From: Lysobacterales bacterium | GTDB taxonomy: Bacteria; Pseudomonadota; Gammaproteobacteria; Xanthomonadales; Rhodanobacteraceae | DNA length: 64,000 nt | Direction: 5' to 3' | Assembly: GCA_016707485.1 (NCBI GenBank) | Contig: JADJHN010000001.1 | Location: forward strand, 682,001-746,000 | Part shown: positions 44,453 to 52,406 of the stretch, piece after piece | How positions within the stretch are numbered: the stretch's first letter is position 1 | Layout: the number at the start of each line of letters is the position of its first letter | Notes under the pieces: generated by a model | What the model saw: only the letters and a program-made list of their open reading frames with translations | Database searches by the model: none | Told to the model about the DNA's origin: nothing | Made by a program: the position numbers and the translations under genes

Positions 44453-45334
44453 TTAGGTGCGTTGGGCTTCAAACTCGATGGGAGAGCGGTAGCCTAGTGC
44501 GGAGTGTAAACGCTGTTTGTTGTAGAAATCGATATAGCTGCGCAGCGCGGTACGCAGGATCTCGTCGGTGGTGAAGGTCTGGCGGTGGTACAGGTCGGAT
44601 TTCATCGACTTGTTCCAGGACTCCATGTGCGCGTTATCGGTCATGCGGCGGGGACGGTTGACGCTTTGTATCAGTCCCGACTTCGCGAGCACGCGCTTGA
44701 AATCGTGGGCGAGGAACTCCACCCCGCGATCGCTGTGGAACAGGGTGCCGGGCTTGGGCTGACGCTGGCGAATGGCCGAGGCCAACGCACGTCGGGTCAA
44801 CTCCGCACTCTTTTCCGAGCCCAGTGACCAACCCAGCAAGCGCCGCGAGTAGCGGTCCATGATCGTGGCCAGGTAACGCCATTGACCGGCGACCTTCAGA
44901 TAGGTGACATCACCCACCCAGACCTGATCAGGGCGGTCCACCTGGAGCTCATGGACCTGATTGTCGATGCTCGAATAGAAGCGTCCGGTTCCAGGGGAGC
45001 GTCGGTACAGGCGGGCAGAGACTGCCTGGATCGCGTTATCGCGCATCAAACGCTCGACCCGGCGGCGTCCGACCGCTTCCCCCTGGCGACGCAGGGCGGC
45101 GTGCACGCGCGGGCTGCCGTAGGTTTCCCGACTCTCCCGATGCACGCGCAGAACCTTGTCGAGCAGGTGCGCATCCGTTCGCGCGCGCTCACTGGGCGGG
45201 CGCCGGCGCCAGGCGTAGAAGCCGCTGGTGCTGACCTCGCAAAGGCGGCACAGGCGCTTCACCGGGTGCGTGTCCTTGTGGCGCTCGATGAAGGCGAATC
45301 GTTCGCTCGCAGTTCGGAAGTGAAGGCGATCGCT
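44453..45334 (-). CDS. IS3 transposase OrfB (integrase domain), expressed by -1 frameshift
   Basis: About 294 codons in the -1 frame relative to orfA, entered at a run of seven A (45334-45340) of the type AAAAAAAG used for programmed frameshifting in IS3 elements. HTH_21-like segment (RLCEVSTSGFYAWRRRPPSE), then the rve/DDE domain with Asp in VWVGDVTYLKV, Asp in HSDRGVEFLAHDF and Glu in DNAHMESWNKSMK. Ends YRSPIEFEAQRT, the normal terminus. Confidence 0.92.
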   Translation of the reverse strand, partial: SDRLHFRTASERFAFIERHKDTHPVKRLCRLCEVSTSGFYAWRRRPPSERARTDAHLLDKVLRVHRESRETYGSPRVHAALRRQGEAVGRRRVERLMRDNAIQAVSARLYRRSPGTGRFYSSIDNQVHELQVDRPDQVWVGDVTYLKVAGQWRYLATIMDRYSRRLLGWSLGSEKSAELTRRALASAIRQRQPKPGTLFHSDRGVEFLAHDFKRVLAKSGLIQSVNRPRRMTDNAHMESWNKSMKSDLYHRQTFTTDEILRTALRSYIDFYNKQRLHSALGYRSPIEFEAQRT

Positions 45335-45615
45335 TTTTTTAAAAGGTCGTGCTCCACCTTCAACTGCTCGTAGGCCTTCTTGACCTTGCGCAGCGCCTTG
45401 AGCTCCGCCACCACTTCTTTGTCGACCGCCACGCCCTTCGTCATGATCAATCCCTCGCGCGCCTGTTTGCGCCAAAGAGACAGCATGAAGGGATGGATGT
45501 AAAGCGACTCGGCAACATCGCCCACAGCGACGCCCGGCAACTGACTCAGGCGAACGGCCGTCGCCTTGAATTCACGACTGTAACGATAGGTGGTTCGGGG
45601 GCCGGGTTGGGCCAT
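45259..45615 (-). CDS. IS3 transposase OrfA (helix-turn-helix)
   Basis: 118 residues. HTH_Tnp_1 type domain (YSREFKATAVRLSQLPGVAV, ESLYIHPFMLSLWRKQAREG) and a leucine-zipper-like stretch (VVAELKALRKVKKAYEQLKV) before the slippery A run. It binds the terminal repeats; fused to OrfB by frameshifting it forms the transposase. Starts near the right end of the element. Confidence 0.92.
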   Translation of the reverse strand: MAQPGPRTTYRYSREFKATAVRLSQLPGVAVGDVAESLYIHPFMLSLWRKQAREGLIMTKGVAVDKEVVAELKALRKVKKAYEQLKVEHDLLKKAIAFTSELRANDSPSSSATRTRTR

Positions 45616-45669
45616 GATGACAACTCCTGATGGTTAGATCAGGGTGTCCACTGAAGCGAAGGAACCGTC

Positions 45670-45695
45670 CGGCCCGCTTGGGCGAACAGTTATGC
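45670..45695 (-). other. attC 5' half of the lipoprotein cassette, interrupted
   Basis: Minus strand box GCATAAC (complement of 45689-45695) followed by TGTTCGCCCAAGCGGGCCG, then IS copy B. The box is the exact complement of the cassette start box GTTATGC at 46259-46265. Confidence 0.75.
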
Positions 45696-46241
45696 TCAAT
45701 GCCTGCCATATTTCTGCTTGATTTGCTCAACTGTCATGCGCTTGGCTACGCCCACAACCTCATACGACTTTCCGGCGTATTCGTATTTAAAATGCACGGG
45801 GGACTCGACGCCGTAGTTGCTGTCGAGGTCGACGAGAGCGGGCGTGATCTTCCATTGCCCAGGAAGAATTTCAAAAGATGCATTCGACGACGGCGAGCCC
45901 ATGACCGATTTTGGCGTGACCGTAATGGGTTCCTTTGATGTGTTAATCAGGTATACCTCCCAAACCCATTCGACAATGCCGTCACGATGAGCCGCGGCGA
46001 GGTCTTCGGAAAACGGGCCAGTGAATTTGTAGCCTTTCGGCACTCGTTCACCGCCAAGCGTAATGACCATGCGTGCGAGAACCGAGCCATCGTCGCTTCG
46101 CTGTTCGAACTCGTAATAGGGCGAATAGTGTGTTTGCGTCCAGCGGCCGGTATTCGGGTCTTGGCCGGATTCATTCATGTAGCCGTATTGGGTCGCACAA
46201 GAGGAAAGCGCGAGCGCGACGACTGCAAAGACTAAGCGCAT
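45696..46241 (-). CDS. Cassette-borne lipoprotein, unknown
   Basis: 181 residues. Signal peptide with lipobox LSSC (MRLVFAVVALALSSCATQYG), so an envelope lipoprotein. The mature part has mixed beta character (VLARMVITLGGERVPKGYKF, GQWKITPALVDLDSNYGVES) and no recognised family. GGGG precedes the ATG at 46241. Stop codon abuts the attC box. An upstream in-frame ATG at 46262 overlaps the cassette box and is less likely. Confidence 0.78.
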   Translation of the reverse strand: MRLVFAVVALALSSCATQYGYMNESGQDPNTGRWTQTHYSPYYEFEQRSDDGSVLARMVITLGGERVPKGYKFTGPFSEDLAAAHRDGIVEWVWEVYLINTSKEPITVTPKSVMGSPSSNASFEILPGQWKITPALVDLDSNYGVESPVHFKYEYAGKSYEVVGVAKRMTVEQIKQKYGRH

Positions 46242-46258
46242 CAGGTTTCCCCTACTGA

Positions 46259-46265
46259 GCATAAC
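46259..46265 (-). other. Cassette start box GTTATGC of the lipoprotein cassette
   Basis: Minus strand GTTATGC, 17 bases before the lipoprotein ATG; complement of the cassette's own attC box. Confidence 0.7.
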
Positions 46266-46439
46266 TACTATTCGACCCCACAATGGGATCTATTCCGCAA
46301 GCCTAACATGACTTTTCGTCGTAATGCCGAAAGACTTTTTCTGCACAAATCAGTGAGATCGGGTGATCGAACGGCCTGATCCTGCCGTCTAGTCCCGGGA
46401 TGTTTTCTGGCGAGCGGGGAAATTGCTTCCATTCAGGAC
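46266..46439 (-). other. Array leading end, possible attI or degraded cassette
   Basis: Between the amidohydrolase stop and the first proven cassette. It has a second GTTAGGC box (complement of 46301-46307) and a frame that ends exactly in it (...VFRHYDEKSC then TAG). In an intact integron this is where attI and intI would be expected; no integrase sequence is seen. Confidence 0.45.
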
Positions 46440-48149
46440 TCACTTCGCCTGGGACGCCTGCAGCGAATTCGTTTGCGTGGCGTTCGTGGATTGATACACG
46501 GGCTTGCCGGCCACCCATGTCTGCAGCACCCTGGTCTTCCAGATCTTTGCGGGATCGATCTTGAAGATATCCTGATCGACAAGGATGAAATCCGCCCACT
46601 TGCCGGGTTCAAGGGTGCCCTGCGTGTCCTCCTGATGGGCGGCGTAGGCAGCATCCAGGGTGAAGGCGCGCAAGGCTTCGGTCACGCTCATGGCCTGCTT
46701 GGGATACCAGCCACCGGGCGGATGGCCGTCGTGATCCTGGCGGGTGACCGCGGCGTGCAGGCCGAAGAACGGATTGGGTGATTCGACCGGGAAATCCGAG
46801 CCGCCGGCAATGCGCGTGCCTTGCTTGAGGAAACTGCGCCAGGCATAGGCGCCCTTGATGCGTTCATGGCCGACGCGATCCTCGGCCATGTTCATGTCCG
46901 ACGTGGCGTGGGTCGGTTGCATCGAGGCGATCAGATCGAGATCGACGAAACGCGGTATGTCATCGAGACTGACAACCTGGGCATGCTCGATGCGATTGCG
47001 CAGGGCCTTGGCATCCGGATATTTCTTGTAGGACGCGGCAAAGCTGTCGAGCACTTCGCGATTGCCCTTGTCGCCGATGGCATGCACGCAGACCTGATAG
47101 CCATGCGCGAATGCCTTGCTGATCATCGCGGTCATTTCGTCCGGCTTGCTGAACAACAGGCCGGAGTTCTTCGCATCGTCGGAATACGGCATCAGCATCG
47201 CCGCACCGCGGCTGCCGAGTGCGCCATCGGCGTACAGTTTCACGCTGCGCACGCTGAGGAAATCATGGCCGTAGCCGAGCAACGGGCCATCCTTGCCGAT
47301 CGCATCGAAATCCGCGCCGGTTCCGCCGATCATCGCGTTGATGCGCGCGGTGAGCTTGCCGGCGTCGGCGAAACGCCGATAGCGCTTGAACGTCGCCAGA
47401 TCGATGCCGGCATCGCTGACGCCGGTCAGGCCGAGACGGGCCATCGTGTCGAGCGCGGCCGCAAGCGCAGCGTCGAGTCGGGCATCGGTTGCGGGCGGAA
47501 TCTTGCTGCCGACCAGTTCCATCGCGGCATCGATGAAGACGCCGGTCGGATTGCCTTCGGCATCGCGTTCGATACGCCCGCCCACGGGATCTTTGGTGTT
47601 GCGGTCGATGCCGGCAAGTTTGAGTGCGGCGGAATTTGCCCAGGCAGCGTGGCCATCGATGCGCTCCATCCAGGCCGGTCGATCATTGACCACCGCATCG
47701 AGTTCTTGCGCGGTCGGGAATCGACCGAGCTTCCATACCACCTGGTTCCAGCCACGACCGATGATCCAGCGATCGTCCTTGTGGCTGCTGGCAAACGACC
47801 GGATTCGCACCAATGCAGCATCAAGCGATGTGGTTCCGGTCAGGTCCGCCTGCAGCGACATGATGCCAAGGCCCATAATGTGACCGTGCGCATCGATCAG
47901 GCCTGGCAGCACGGTGCGACCCTTGCCGTCGACGACCTTGGCGTCGCCAGCGCGCTTGGCCAGGTCGGTACGCTTGCCCGCGGCGACCACCTTGCCCGCA
48001 TCGACAAGCAAGGCATCAAAGCGCTGCAGCGTGCCGGCACGATCCAATGTGTAACCATTGACGTTGCCAAGCAGCAGATCGGCCGCGAACAGCGGGGCTG
48101 CCGCGAATATCAGCATGCAGACCAAGGCAAAACGAGTGGTCGAATACAT
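46440..48149 (-). CDS. Exported amidohydrolase, YtcJ-like (amidohydrolase 3 family)
   Basis: 569 residues with a signal peptide (FALVCMLIFAAAPLFA). Metal-dependent hydrolase fold: metal ligands in LIDAHGHIMGLG (His88, His90), a KLYADGALGSRGAAML lysine region, HAIGDKGNREVLDSF, NRIEHAQVV, and Asp in GGSDFPVESPNP. YtcJ/NfdA-type enzymes hydrolyse N-substituted formamides or amides; the substrate here is unknown. ATG at 48149 has GGAG eight bases upstream; the longer frame overlaps the GGGAAT repeat and the divergent gene. It marks the chromosomal edge of the cassette array. Confidence 0.92.
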   Translation of the reverse strand: MYSTTRFALVCMLIFAAAPLFAADLLLGNVNGYTLDRAGTLQRFDALLVDAGKVVAAGKRTDLAKRAGDAKVVDGKGRTVLPGLIDAHGHIMGLGIMSLQADLTGTTSLDAALVRIRSFASSHKDDRWIIGRGWNQVVWKLGRFPTAQELDAVVNDRPAWMERIDGHAAWANSAALKLAGIDRNTKDPVGGRIERDAEGNPTGVFIDAAMELVGSKIPPATDARLDAALAAALDTMARLGLTGVSDAGIDLATFKRYRRFADAGKLTARINAMIGGTGADFDAIGKDGPLLGYGHDFLSVRSVKLYADGALGSRGAAMLMPYSDDAKNSGLLFSKPDEMTAMISKAFAHGYQVCVHAIGDKGNREVLDSFAASYKKYPDAKALRNRIEHAQVVSLDDIPRFVDLDLIASMQPTHATSDMNMAEDRVGHERIKGAYAWRSFLKQGTRIAGGSDFPVESPNPFFGLHAAVTRQDHDGHPPGGWYPKQAMSVTEALRAFTLDAAYAAHQEDTQGTLEPGKWADFILVDQDIFKIDPAKIWKTRVLQTWVAGKPVYQSTNATQTNSLQASQAK

Positions 48150-48314
48150 CGGCACGACTCCGGCAAGCGAGATCGGCACGATACGCCAACATCGAAGCGT
48201 GGCGAAGCGGATCGGTACAGGCAGTCCTTGGCGAAGACTGCAATAAAGCCCCTCATGCGTCCTGTCGGACGCTTTCCCCACAAGCGGGTGAAGGAAATGC
48301 AGGCCACCCCCCGC

Positions 48315-48345
48315 TTCCCCATTCCCCATTCCCCATTCCCGGCTC
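48315..48345. repeat. ATTCCCC repeats upstream of the GNAT gene
   Basis: CCCCATTCCCCATTCCCCAT and onward, four tandem 7-base units. Same dispersed family as at 12781, 16697 and 36951, in the divergent region between the amidohydrolase and GNAT genes. Confidence 0.7.
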
Positions 48346-48363
48346 CTCACCGATACTGCGTGC

Positions 48364-48924
48364 ATGAAATCCCGCAAAGCCTTGCCGACACTGGAAACGC
48401 CTCGGTTGCGGCTGCGCCAGATCCAGATTGCCGACATTGCGGACTTGTTTGCGATCTTTTCCGATCCGCAGACCATGCGCTACTGGAGCCATGCGCCGTT
48501 TGTCGACATGGCCGAGGCCGAGGCTTATTTGCGCAACATCGATGCCGGTCGCATCAACGGCACGCACCTGCAATGGGGCATCGCCTTGCGTGAGGACGAC
48601 CGGGTGATCGGCACGACGACCCTGTTTTCGCTCAATCCCCGGCATCATCGCGCCGAGATTGGTTATGCCCTGGCCAGCGCGCACTGGCGGCGCGGCATCG
48701 GCCGCGAGGCATTGACGACCGTGCTCAGGCATGCGTTCGATGCACTCGACTACCTGCGCATCGAAGCCGATGTCGATCCACGCAACACAGCCTCATGTCG
48801 ATTGCTGGAAACACTCGGCTTCCGCCAGGAAGGGCTAATGCGCGAGCGCTGGCATGTGCAGGGCGAAATACAGGACAGTGCGATCTACGGATTGCTGGCG
48901 CGCGAGTTTTTCGTGCCTGCCTGA
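48364..48924 (+). CDS. GNAT N-acetyltransferase, RimJ/RimL-like
   Basis: 186 residues, Acetyltransf_3 type. LETPRLRLRQIQIADIADLF at the start, acetyl-CoA loop HWRRGIGREAL near 104, then EADVDPRNTASCRLLETLGF and RQEGLMRERW, the usual RimJ/RimL-like closing motif. Acceptor unknown. Confidence 0.9.
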   Translation: MKSRKALPTLETPRLRLRQIQIADIADLFAIFSDPQTMRYWSHAPFVDMAEAEAYLRNIDAGRINGTHLQWGIALREDDRVIGTTTLFSLNPRHHRAEIGYALASAHWRRGIGREALTTVLRHAFDALDYLRIEADVDPRNTASCRLLETLGFRQEGLMRERWHVQGEIQDSAIYGLLAREFFVPA

Positions 48925-49106
48925 GGTGCCGCGAGGCTGAACGCCAGCACCCCCGCAATCGCGTTAAATCCCCGTTGTTCAGTGCCGATACGTTTGCACA
49001 CGGCGAGACTCGCCGCCGAGTTCGCTGATCGTGTCGCTGCAAGTCGATTGCCATCAGCGGATCTCGCTCCGCCTCGCGGAGTCGAACCCACATTTGGAGA
49101 GTTCCC

Positions 49107-49454
49107 ATGAAAAATACCAGCAAGCGTTTCGGCAGCATCGTCCTTGGCATGGCCTTCCTGTTTGGCGGTTCCAGTCTCGTCCTCGCCGCCGAGCAGGCGA
49201 TGCCGGCGGAAAATGCCGCCGACATGGATTCCGAGCAGCCGGTGACCGACACCTGGATCACGACCAAGGTCAAGGCCGATCTGGCCACGACCGAAGGCAT
49301 CAAGAGCACCGACATCTCGGTGGAAACCGTCAACGGCGTGGTCACCTTGATCGGCGTGCTTGATTCGAAGACCGCTGTCGACAAGGCCATTGCCGTGGCC
49401 AAGGGCATCAAGGGCGTCGTTAACGTCGATGCCTCGGGCCTGAAGGCGAAATAA
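49107..49454 (+). CDS. Exported BON-domain protein
   Basis: 115 residues: signal peptide (GMAFLFGGSSLVLAA) and one BON domain (~47-113, DTWITTKVKADLATTEGIKS, VNGVVTLIGVLDSKTAVDKA). OsmY-like periplasmic proteins with BON domains bind membranes and appear under osmotic or envelope stress; this has one domain, where OsmY has two. GGAG precedes the ATG by nine bases. Confidence 0.9.
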   Translation: MKNTSKRFGSIVLGMAFLFGGSSLVLAAEQAMPAENAADMDSEQPVTDTWITTKVKADLATTEGIKSTDISVETVNGVVTLIGVLDSKTAVDKAIAVAKGIKGVVNVDASGLKAK

Positions 49455-49478
49455 CCTGCTTGCTCTCCCGTTTGGAGA

Positions 49479-49505
49479 AAAGCCCCGCATTGCGGGGCTT
49501 TCTTT
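49479..49505. terminator. Bidirectional terminator between the BON and S9 peptidase genes
   Basis: 10-bp stem AAAGCCCCGC / GCGGGGCTTT with a 3-base loop and a following TTCTTTT, between convergent genes. Confidence 0.85.
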
Positions 49506-51626
49506 TCATTGTCCCTTTGCCGCAGCAGGTGACGTATTGCCGCCCTGCGCATCCGGTATCAGATAGTGCCTTAGCCAGTCACGAACCTGGTCGTAGTAGT
49601 AGCGACTGTTCTCGCCACTCATGATCCAGTGGTTCTCGTCCGGGAAAATGATCAGCTTGCCTTCGACTTGCTGGCGCTGCAAAGCGGTCCAGTATTCGAG
49701 GCCGTTATTGAGCGGCACGCGGAAATCGTTCTCGCCGAAACTCACCAGCACCGGCGTCTTGAAGTGGGCCGCCAGGCGGATCGGATTCTGCTCGCGCCAG
49801 ACTGCGCCTTGTTGCCAGACCGGTCCGCCCGAGGAAATTTCGCGTTCATAGGAGTTGTCGCTGGTTCCCCATTGTGTTTCGAGATTGACCAGGCCGGCGT
49901 GGCTGATCAGACAGCGGTAGTGCGTGGTCGTGCCTTGCAACCAGTTCGCGAGGTGGCCGCCATAGCTGGCCCCCGCCGCGCATTGGCGGCTGCCATCAAT
50001 GAATGCGTAGCGCGTGATTGCCTCATCGGCTGCCTGGTTGATGTCGTCGGCCGGGCCTTTCAACGGATCACCCTGGATGGCTTGCGCGAATGCTTCGCCC
50101 TGGCTGGTCGAACCGACGTAATTGGTCAGCAGCACGACATAGCCATCCGCTCCCAGCAGGTGATAGTTCCAGCGCAACACCCAGGCATCCTGCCATTGCG
50201 AATACGGCCCTCCATGCATCAGCACGAGCAGGGGATACTTCTTTTCAGGATCAAACGCCGGCGGACGCACGATCATGTTGTGGATGCGCTGGCCGCGCTG
50301 GTTGCTGAACCAGAAATTCTCGACTGCCGGAAGATCCAGGGTGGCGGCTTTGGCACTGGCGAAGGTGGTCAGGCGCTGGAACCCGCGACCATCCGCATGC
50401 AGGCGCACGATTTCCGGGGGCTCGGTTGCACTTTGATAGGCGGCGATCCTGACCGGTGAACGGCTGCCGCCGATTTCCAGATTCGAATACATGCCGCGCT
50501 CCGGTGCGCCGACCAGGGATGCTTCGCCGGCACGCAGCGGTGCTCGATAGAGCTTCACCTGCCCCACATCCTCGCCCAGCATTTCCACGCTCTTGCCATC
50601 CGGCGAAATGGCGAAATCGGTGATCTCGCGTCCATCGGGAAGGTGGATGCGCCCGGCATCGCGCATCGACGGCCAATCGAGCATGGCAACCCGACGGGCG
50701 TTGTAGACCTTGTCGGTCCGCGGCTCGACGATGGCGAACAAATGTCGCCCATCGTGGCTGTAACGCGGCGAGGACCAGGAATCGCCGCCATCGAGCGCCT
50801 CGTTTCCGGTCAGTCGACGCGGCTCGCCTCCGGTGATGGAAACCATCCACAGATCATCATTGATGAAGGAAAAGGCGGCGCGATTGCGATTGCGACTCGC
50901 CGCGAACACGATCGCCTTGCCATCGGGTGTCCAGCGCGCCGAGCCCTTGGCCAGTGCGAAGCCCGGCAACTTGACCAAGGCAGTGCCGGCGAGCAGGTCC
51001 CGCGCATCCTGCGCGCCGACCTTCTGCACGAAAAGGTGGGTCTGCTTGCCATCGATCCACTTGTCCCAATCACGAATCGGATACGAGGTGTAGGTGCGCG
51101 CCTTGAACTTGCGGTCCTTTTCCTCCTTGTCGAGGCGTTCGCTGTCGGCATCGTTGAGGGCGGCGGCATGCACACTGCTGGTGAAGAGGATGTGCGAGCC
51201 ATCCGGCGAGAACTGCGGCGCCGCGGCACCCGTGGAAATCCGTGTCGTCCGCTGCGCCTCGCCGGCCCGGTCCATGTCGATGATGTAGATCTGGTTTTCC
51301 TTGTCGTCGCCACGCTTGGCGGAAAAGGCAAGGCGGCGGCTGTCATCGCTCCAGGCCGGATCGGATTCCGTGCCCTTGACCGAGGTGAAGCGACGCGGCG
51401 GCTGGCTGCCATCGCTTGGCACCAGCCAGAGGTCCGCAACCTGCTCCTCCTTCTTGTAGGACGGTTCGCTCAGCGGAAACACGACATGCTTGCCGTCGGG
51501 GCTGATCACCGGTGCGCCGACACGCGGCATCAGCCACAGGTCTTCGTGGGTGATGACGCGCCGCTCGGCTGCCTGCAGGCTCGCGGCGGTGGCGAAGAGG
51601 AAACATGTTGCGCAGATCAATCGCAT
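49506..51626 (-). CDS. Exported S9-family prolyl oligopeptidase
   Basis: 706 residues. Signal peptide (LICATCFLFATAASLQA), an N-terminal beta-propeller with TolB/WD40-like blades (ISPDGKHVVF, PQFSPDGSHILFTSS, RYSHDGRHLFA), and a C-terminal alpha/beta hydrolase with nucleophile Ser about residue 554 in GASYGGHLANWL, Asp in FGENDFRVPL and His in PDENHWI. Dipeptidyl-peptidase/acylaminoacyl-peptidase type, likely periplasmic peptide degradation, common in Xanthomonadales. ATG at 51626 precedes the signal peptide; a longer frame adds 16 residues. Confidence 0.94.
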   Translation of the reverse strand: MRLICATCFLFATAASLQAAERRVITHEDLWLMPRVGAPVISPDGKHVVFPLSEPSYKKEEQVADLWLVPSDGSQPPRRFTSVKGTESDPAWSDDSRRLAFSAKRGDDKENQIYIIDMDRAGEAQRTTRISTGAAAPQFSPDGSHILFTSSVHAAALNDADSERLDKEEKDRKFKARTYTSYPIRDWDKWIDGKQTHLFVQKVGAQDARDLLAGTALVKLPGFALAKGSARWTPDGKAIVFAASRNRNRAAFSFINDDLWMVSITGGEPRRLTGNEALDGGDSWSSPRYSHDGRHLFAIVEPRTDKVYNARRVAMLDWPSMRDAGRIHLPDGREITDFAISPDGKSVEMLGEDVGQVKLYRAPLRAGEASLVGAPERGMYSNLEIGGSRSPVRIAAYQSATEPPEIVRLHADGRGFQRLTTFASAKAATLDLPAVENFWFSNQRGQRIHNMIVRPPAFDPEKKYPLLVLMHGGPYSQWQDAWVLRWNYHLLGADGYVVLLTNYVGSTSQGEAFAQAIQGDPLKGPADDINQAADEAITRYAFIDGSRQCAAGASYGGHLANWLQGTTTHYRCLISHAGLVNLETQWGTSDNSYEREISSGGPVWQQGAVWREQNPIRLAAHFKTPVLVSFGENDFRVPLNNGLEYWTALQRQQVEGKLIIFPDENHWIMSGENSRYYYDQVRDWLRHYLIPDAQGGNTSPAAAKGQ

Positions 51627-51718
51627 GAGCGGATCACCGTGATGGAGACCCTGTCGTGATACGCGAGAGCGCAAACAGGTTCAAGTGCGGATCATCCCGC
51701 CCGCCGCGATGCCCGCGT

Positions 51719-52381
51719 TCAATGCCTGGCGCGGCGCCATATCCACAGCGGTTGTGCGATCAGCGAGCCGAGCGTGGCGAGGACCATGTCCTTCTGTGCA
51801 TCCCAGACATCGCCCTGGGTGCCTAGATAGGCCTGGCCGAGGTCACCGCCAAACAGGCTGGCGGCAAACCATTCGATCAATTCATAGATCAGCGAGTGCG
51901 ACATGACGAAGGTGACCGGCAGCAGGAACAGCCAGGCTCCGCGCAGGCGAATCCGCGCGGAAATCACTTCGGCGGCCACCGGGGTGATCAGCAGGCCGTA
52001 GAGGAAATGCACGAGCCGATCGTACTGGTTGCGCTCGAAGCCAAACAGCGCATCCAGCGAATGGCCGCCGCTGATGGCCGCAAACCAGCGATCGTAGGGC
52101 ACGTTGGAATACTGGTAATGCGCGCCAATTTCGTGCAGCACGCCAAACACGAAAAGCAGGCCGCAGGCGAGATTCGACAAGGGCAGGCGTCGATACGAGG
52201 GGATCAGCCAGGCCAGGGCGGCGACGGCGAGCATGTTTTCCAGCAGCCAGTCTTCGCGTGTTTCCGGATTGACGGCAAGCAAGGCGAAGACGAGCAGGAA
52301 TGCGCCCAGCAAGGCCAGGGCGAAGCGGGCGTTGTGGCGTCCCGGACGCGGTGATTCGTTCGTTGTTGCCGTCGCATGCAT
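51719..52381 (-). CDS. DUF2238 (YjdF-like) membrane protein
   Basis: 220 residues, about six transmembrane helices. The conserved polar motifs HEIGAHYQYSNVPYDRW, ERNQYDRLVHFLYGLLI and SLIYELIEWFAA and the QGDVWDAQKDMVLATLG end are diagnostic of DUF2238. Function unknown. The ATG at 52381 gives MHATATTNESP; a longer frame exists to 52426. It lies 26 bases downstream of the sensor kinase gene. Confidence 0.9.
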   Translation of the reverse strand: MHATATTNESPRPGRHNARFALALLGAFLLVFALLAVNPETREDWLLENMLAVAALAWLIPSYRRLPLSNLACGLLFVFGVLHEIGAHYQYSNVPYDRWFAAISGGHSLDALFGFERNQYDRLVHFLYGLLITPVAAEVISARIRLRGAWLFLLPVTFVMSHSLIYELIEWFAASLFGGDLGQAYLGTQGDVWDAQKDMVLATLGSLIAQPLWIWRRARH

Positions 52382-52406
52382 CGCCGGATTCCGTGATGAA
52401 CGTGTT

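Larger units (their letters stand above)
44420..45669 (-). mobile_element. IS3-family insertion sequence, copy B (1250 bp)
   Basis: Same element as copy A in opposite orientation, with the same 27-bp ends. The bases outside the ends (CCG on one side, GTG in element orientation on the other) do not form a target duplication, unlike copy A. It is inserted in the attC of the lipoprotein cassette, about 19 bases after the box GCATAAC, and abuts a truncated gene on the other side. Confidence 0.9.

Noticed and set aside
44453..45475. 340-codon frame as a single IS3 transposase
   Set aside because: Its first ~45 residues are the wrong frame over orfA; the real product is OrfA-OrfB joined by a -1 shift at the A7 run.
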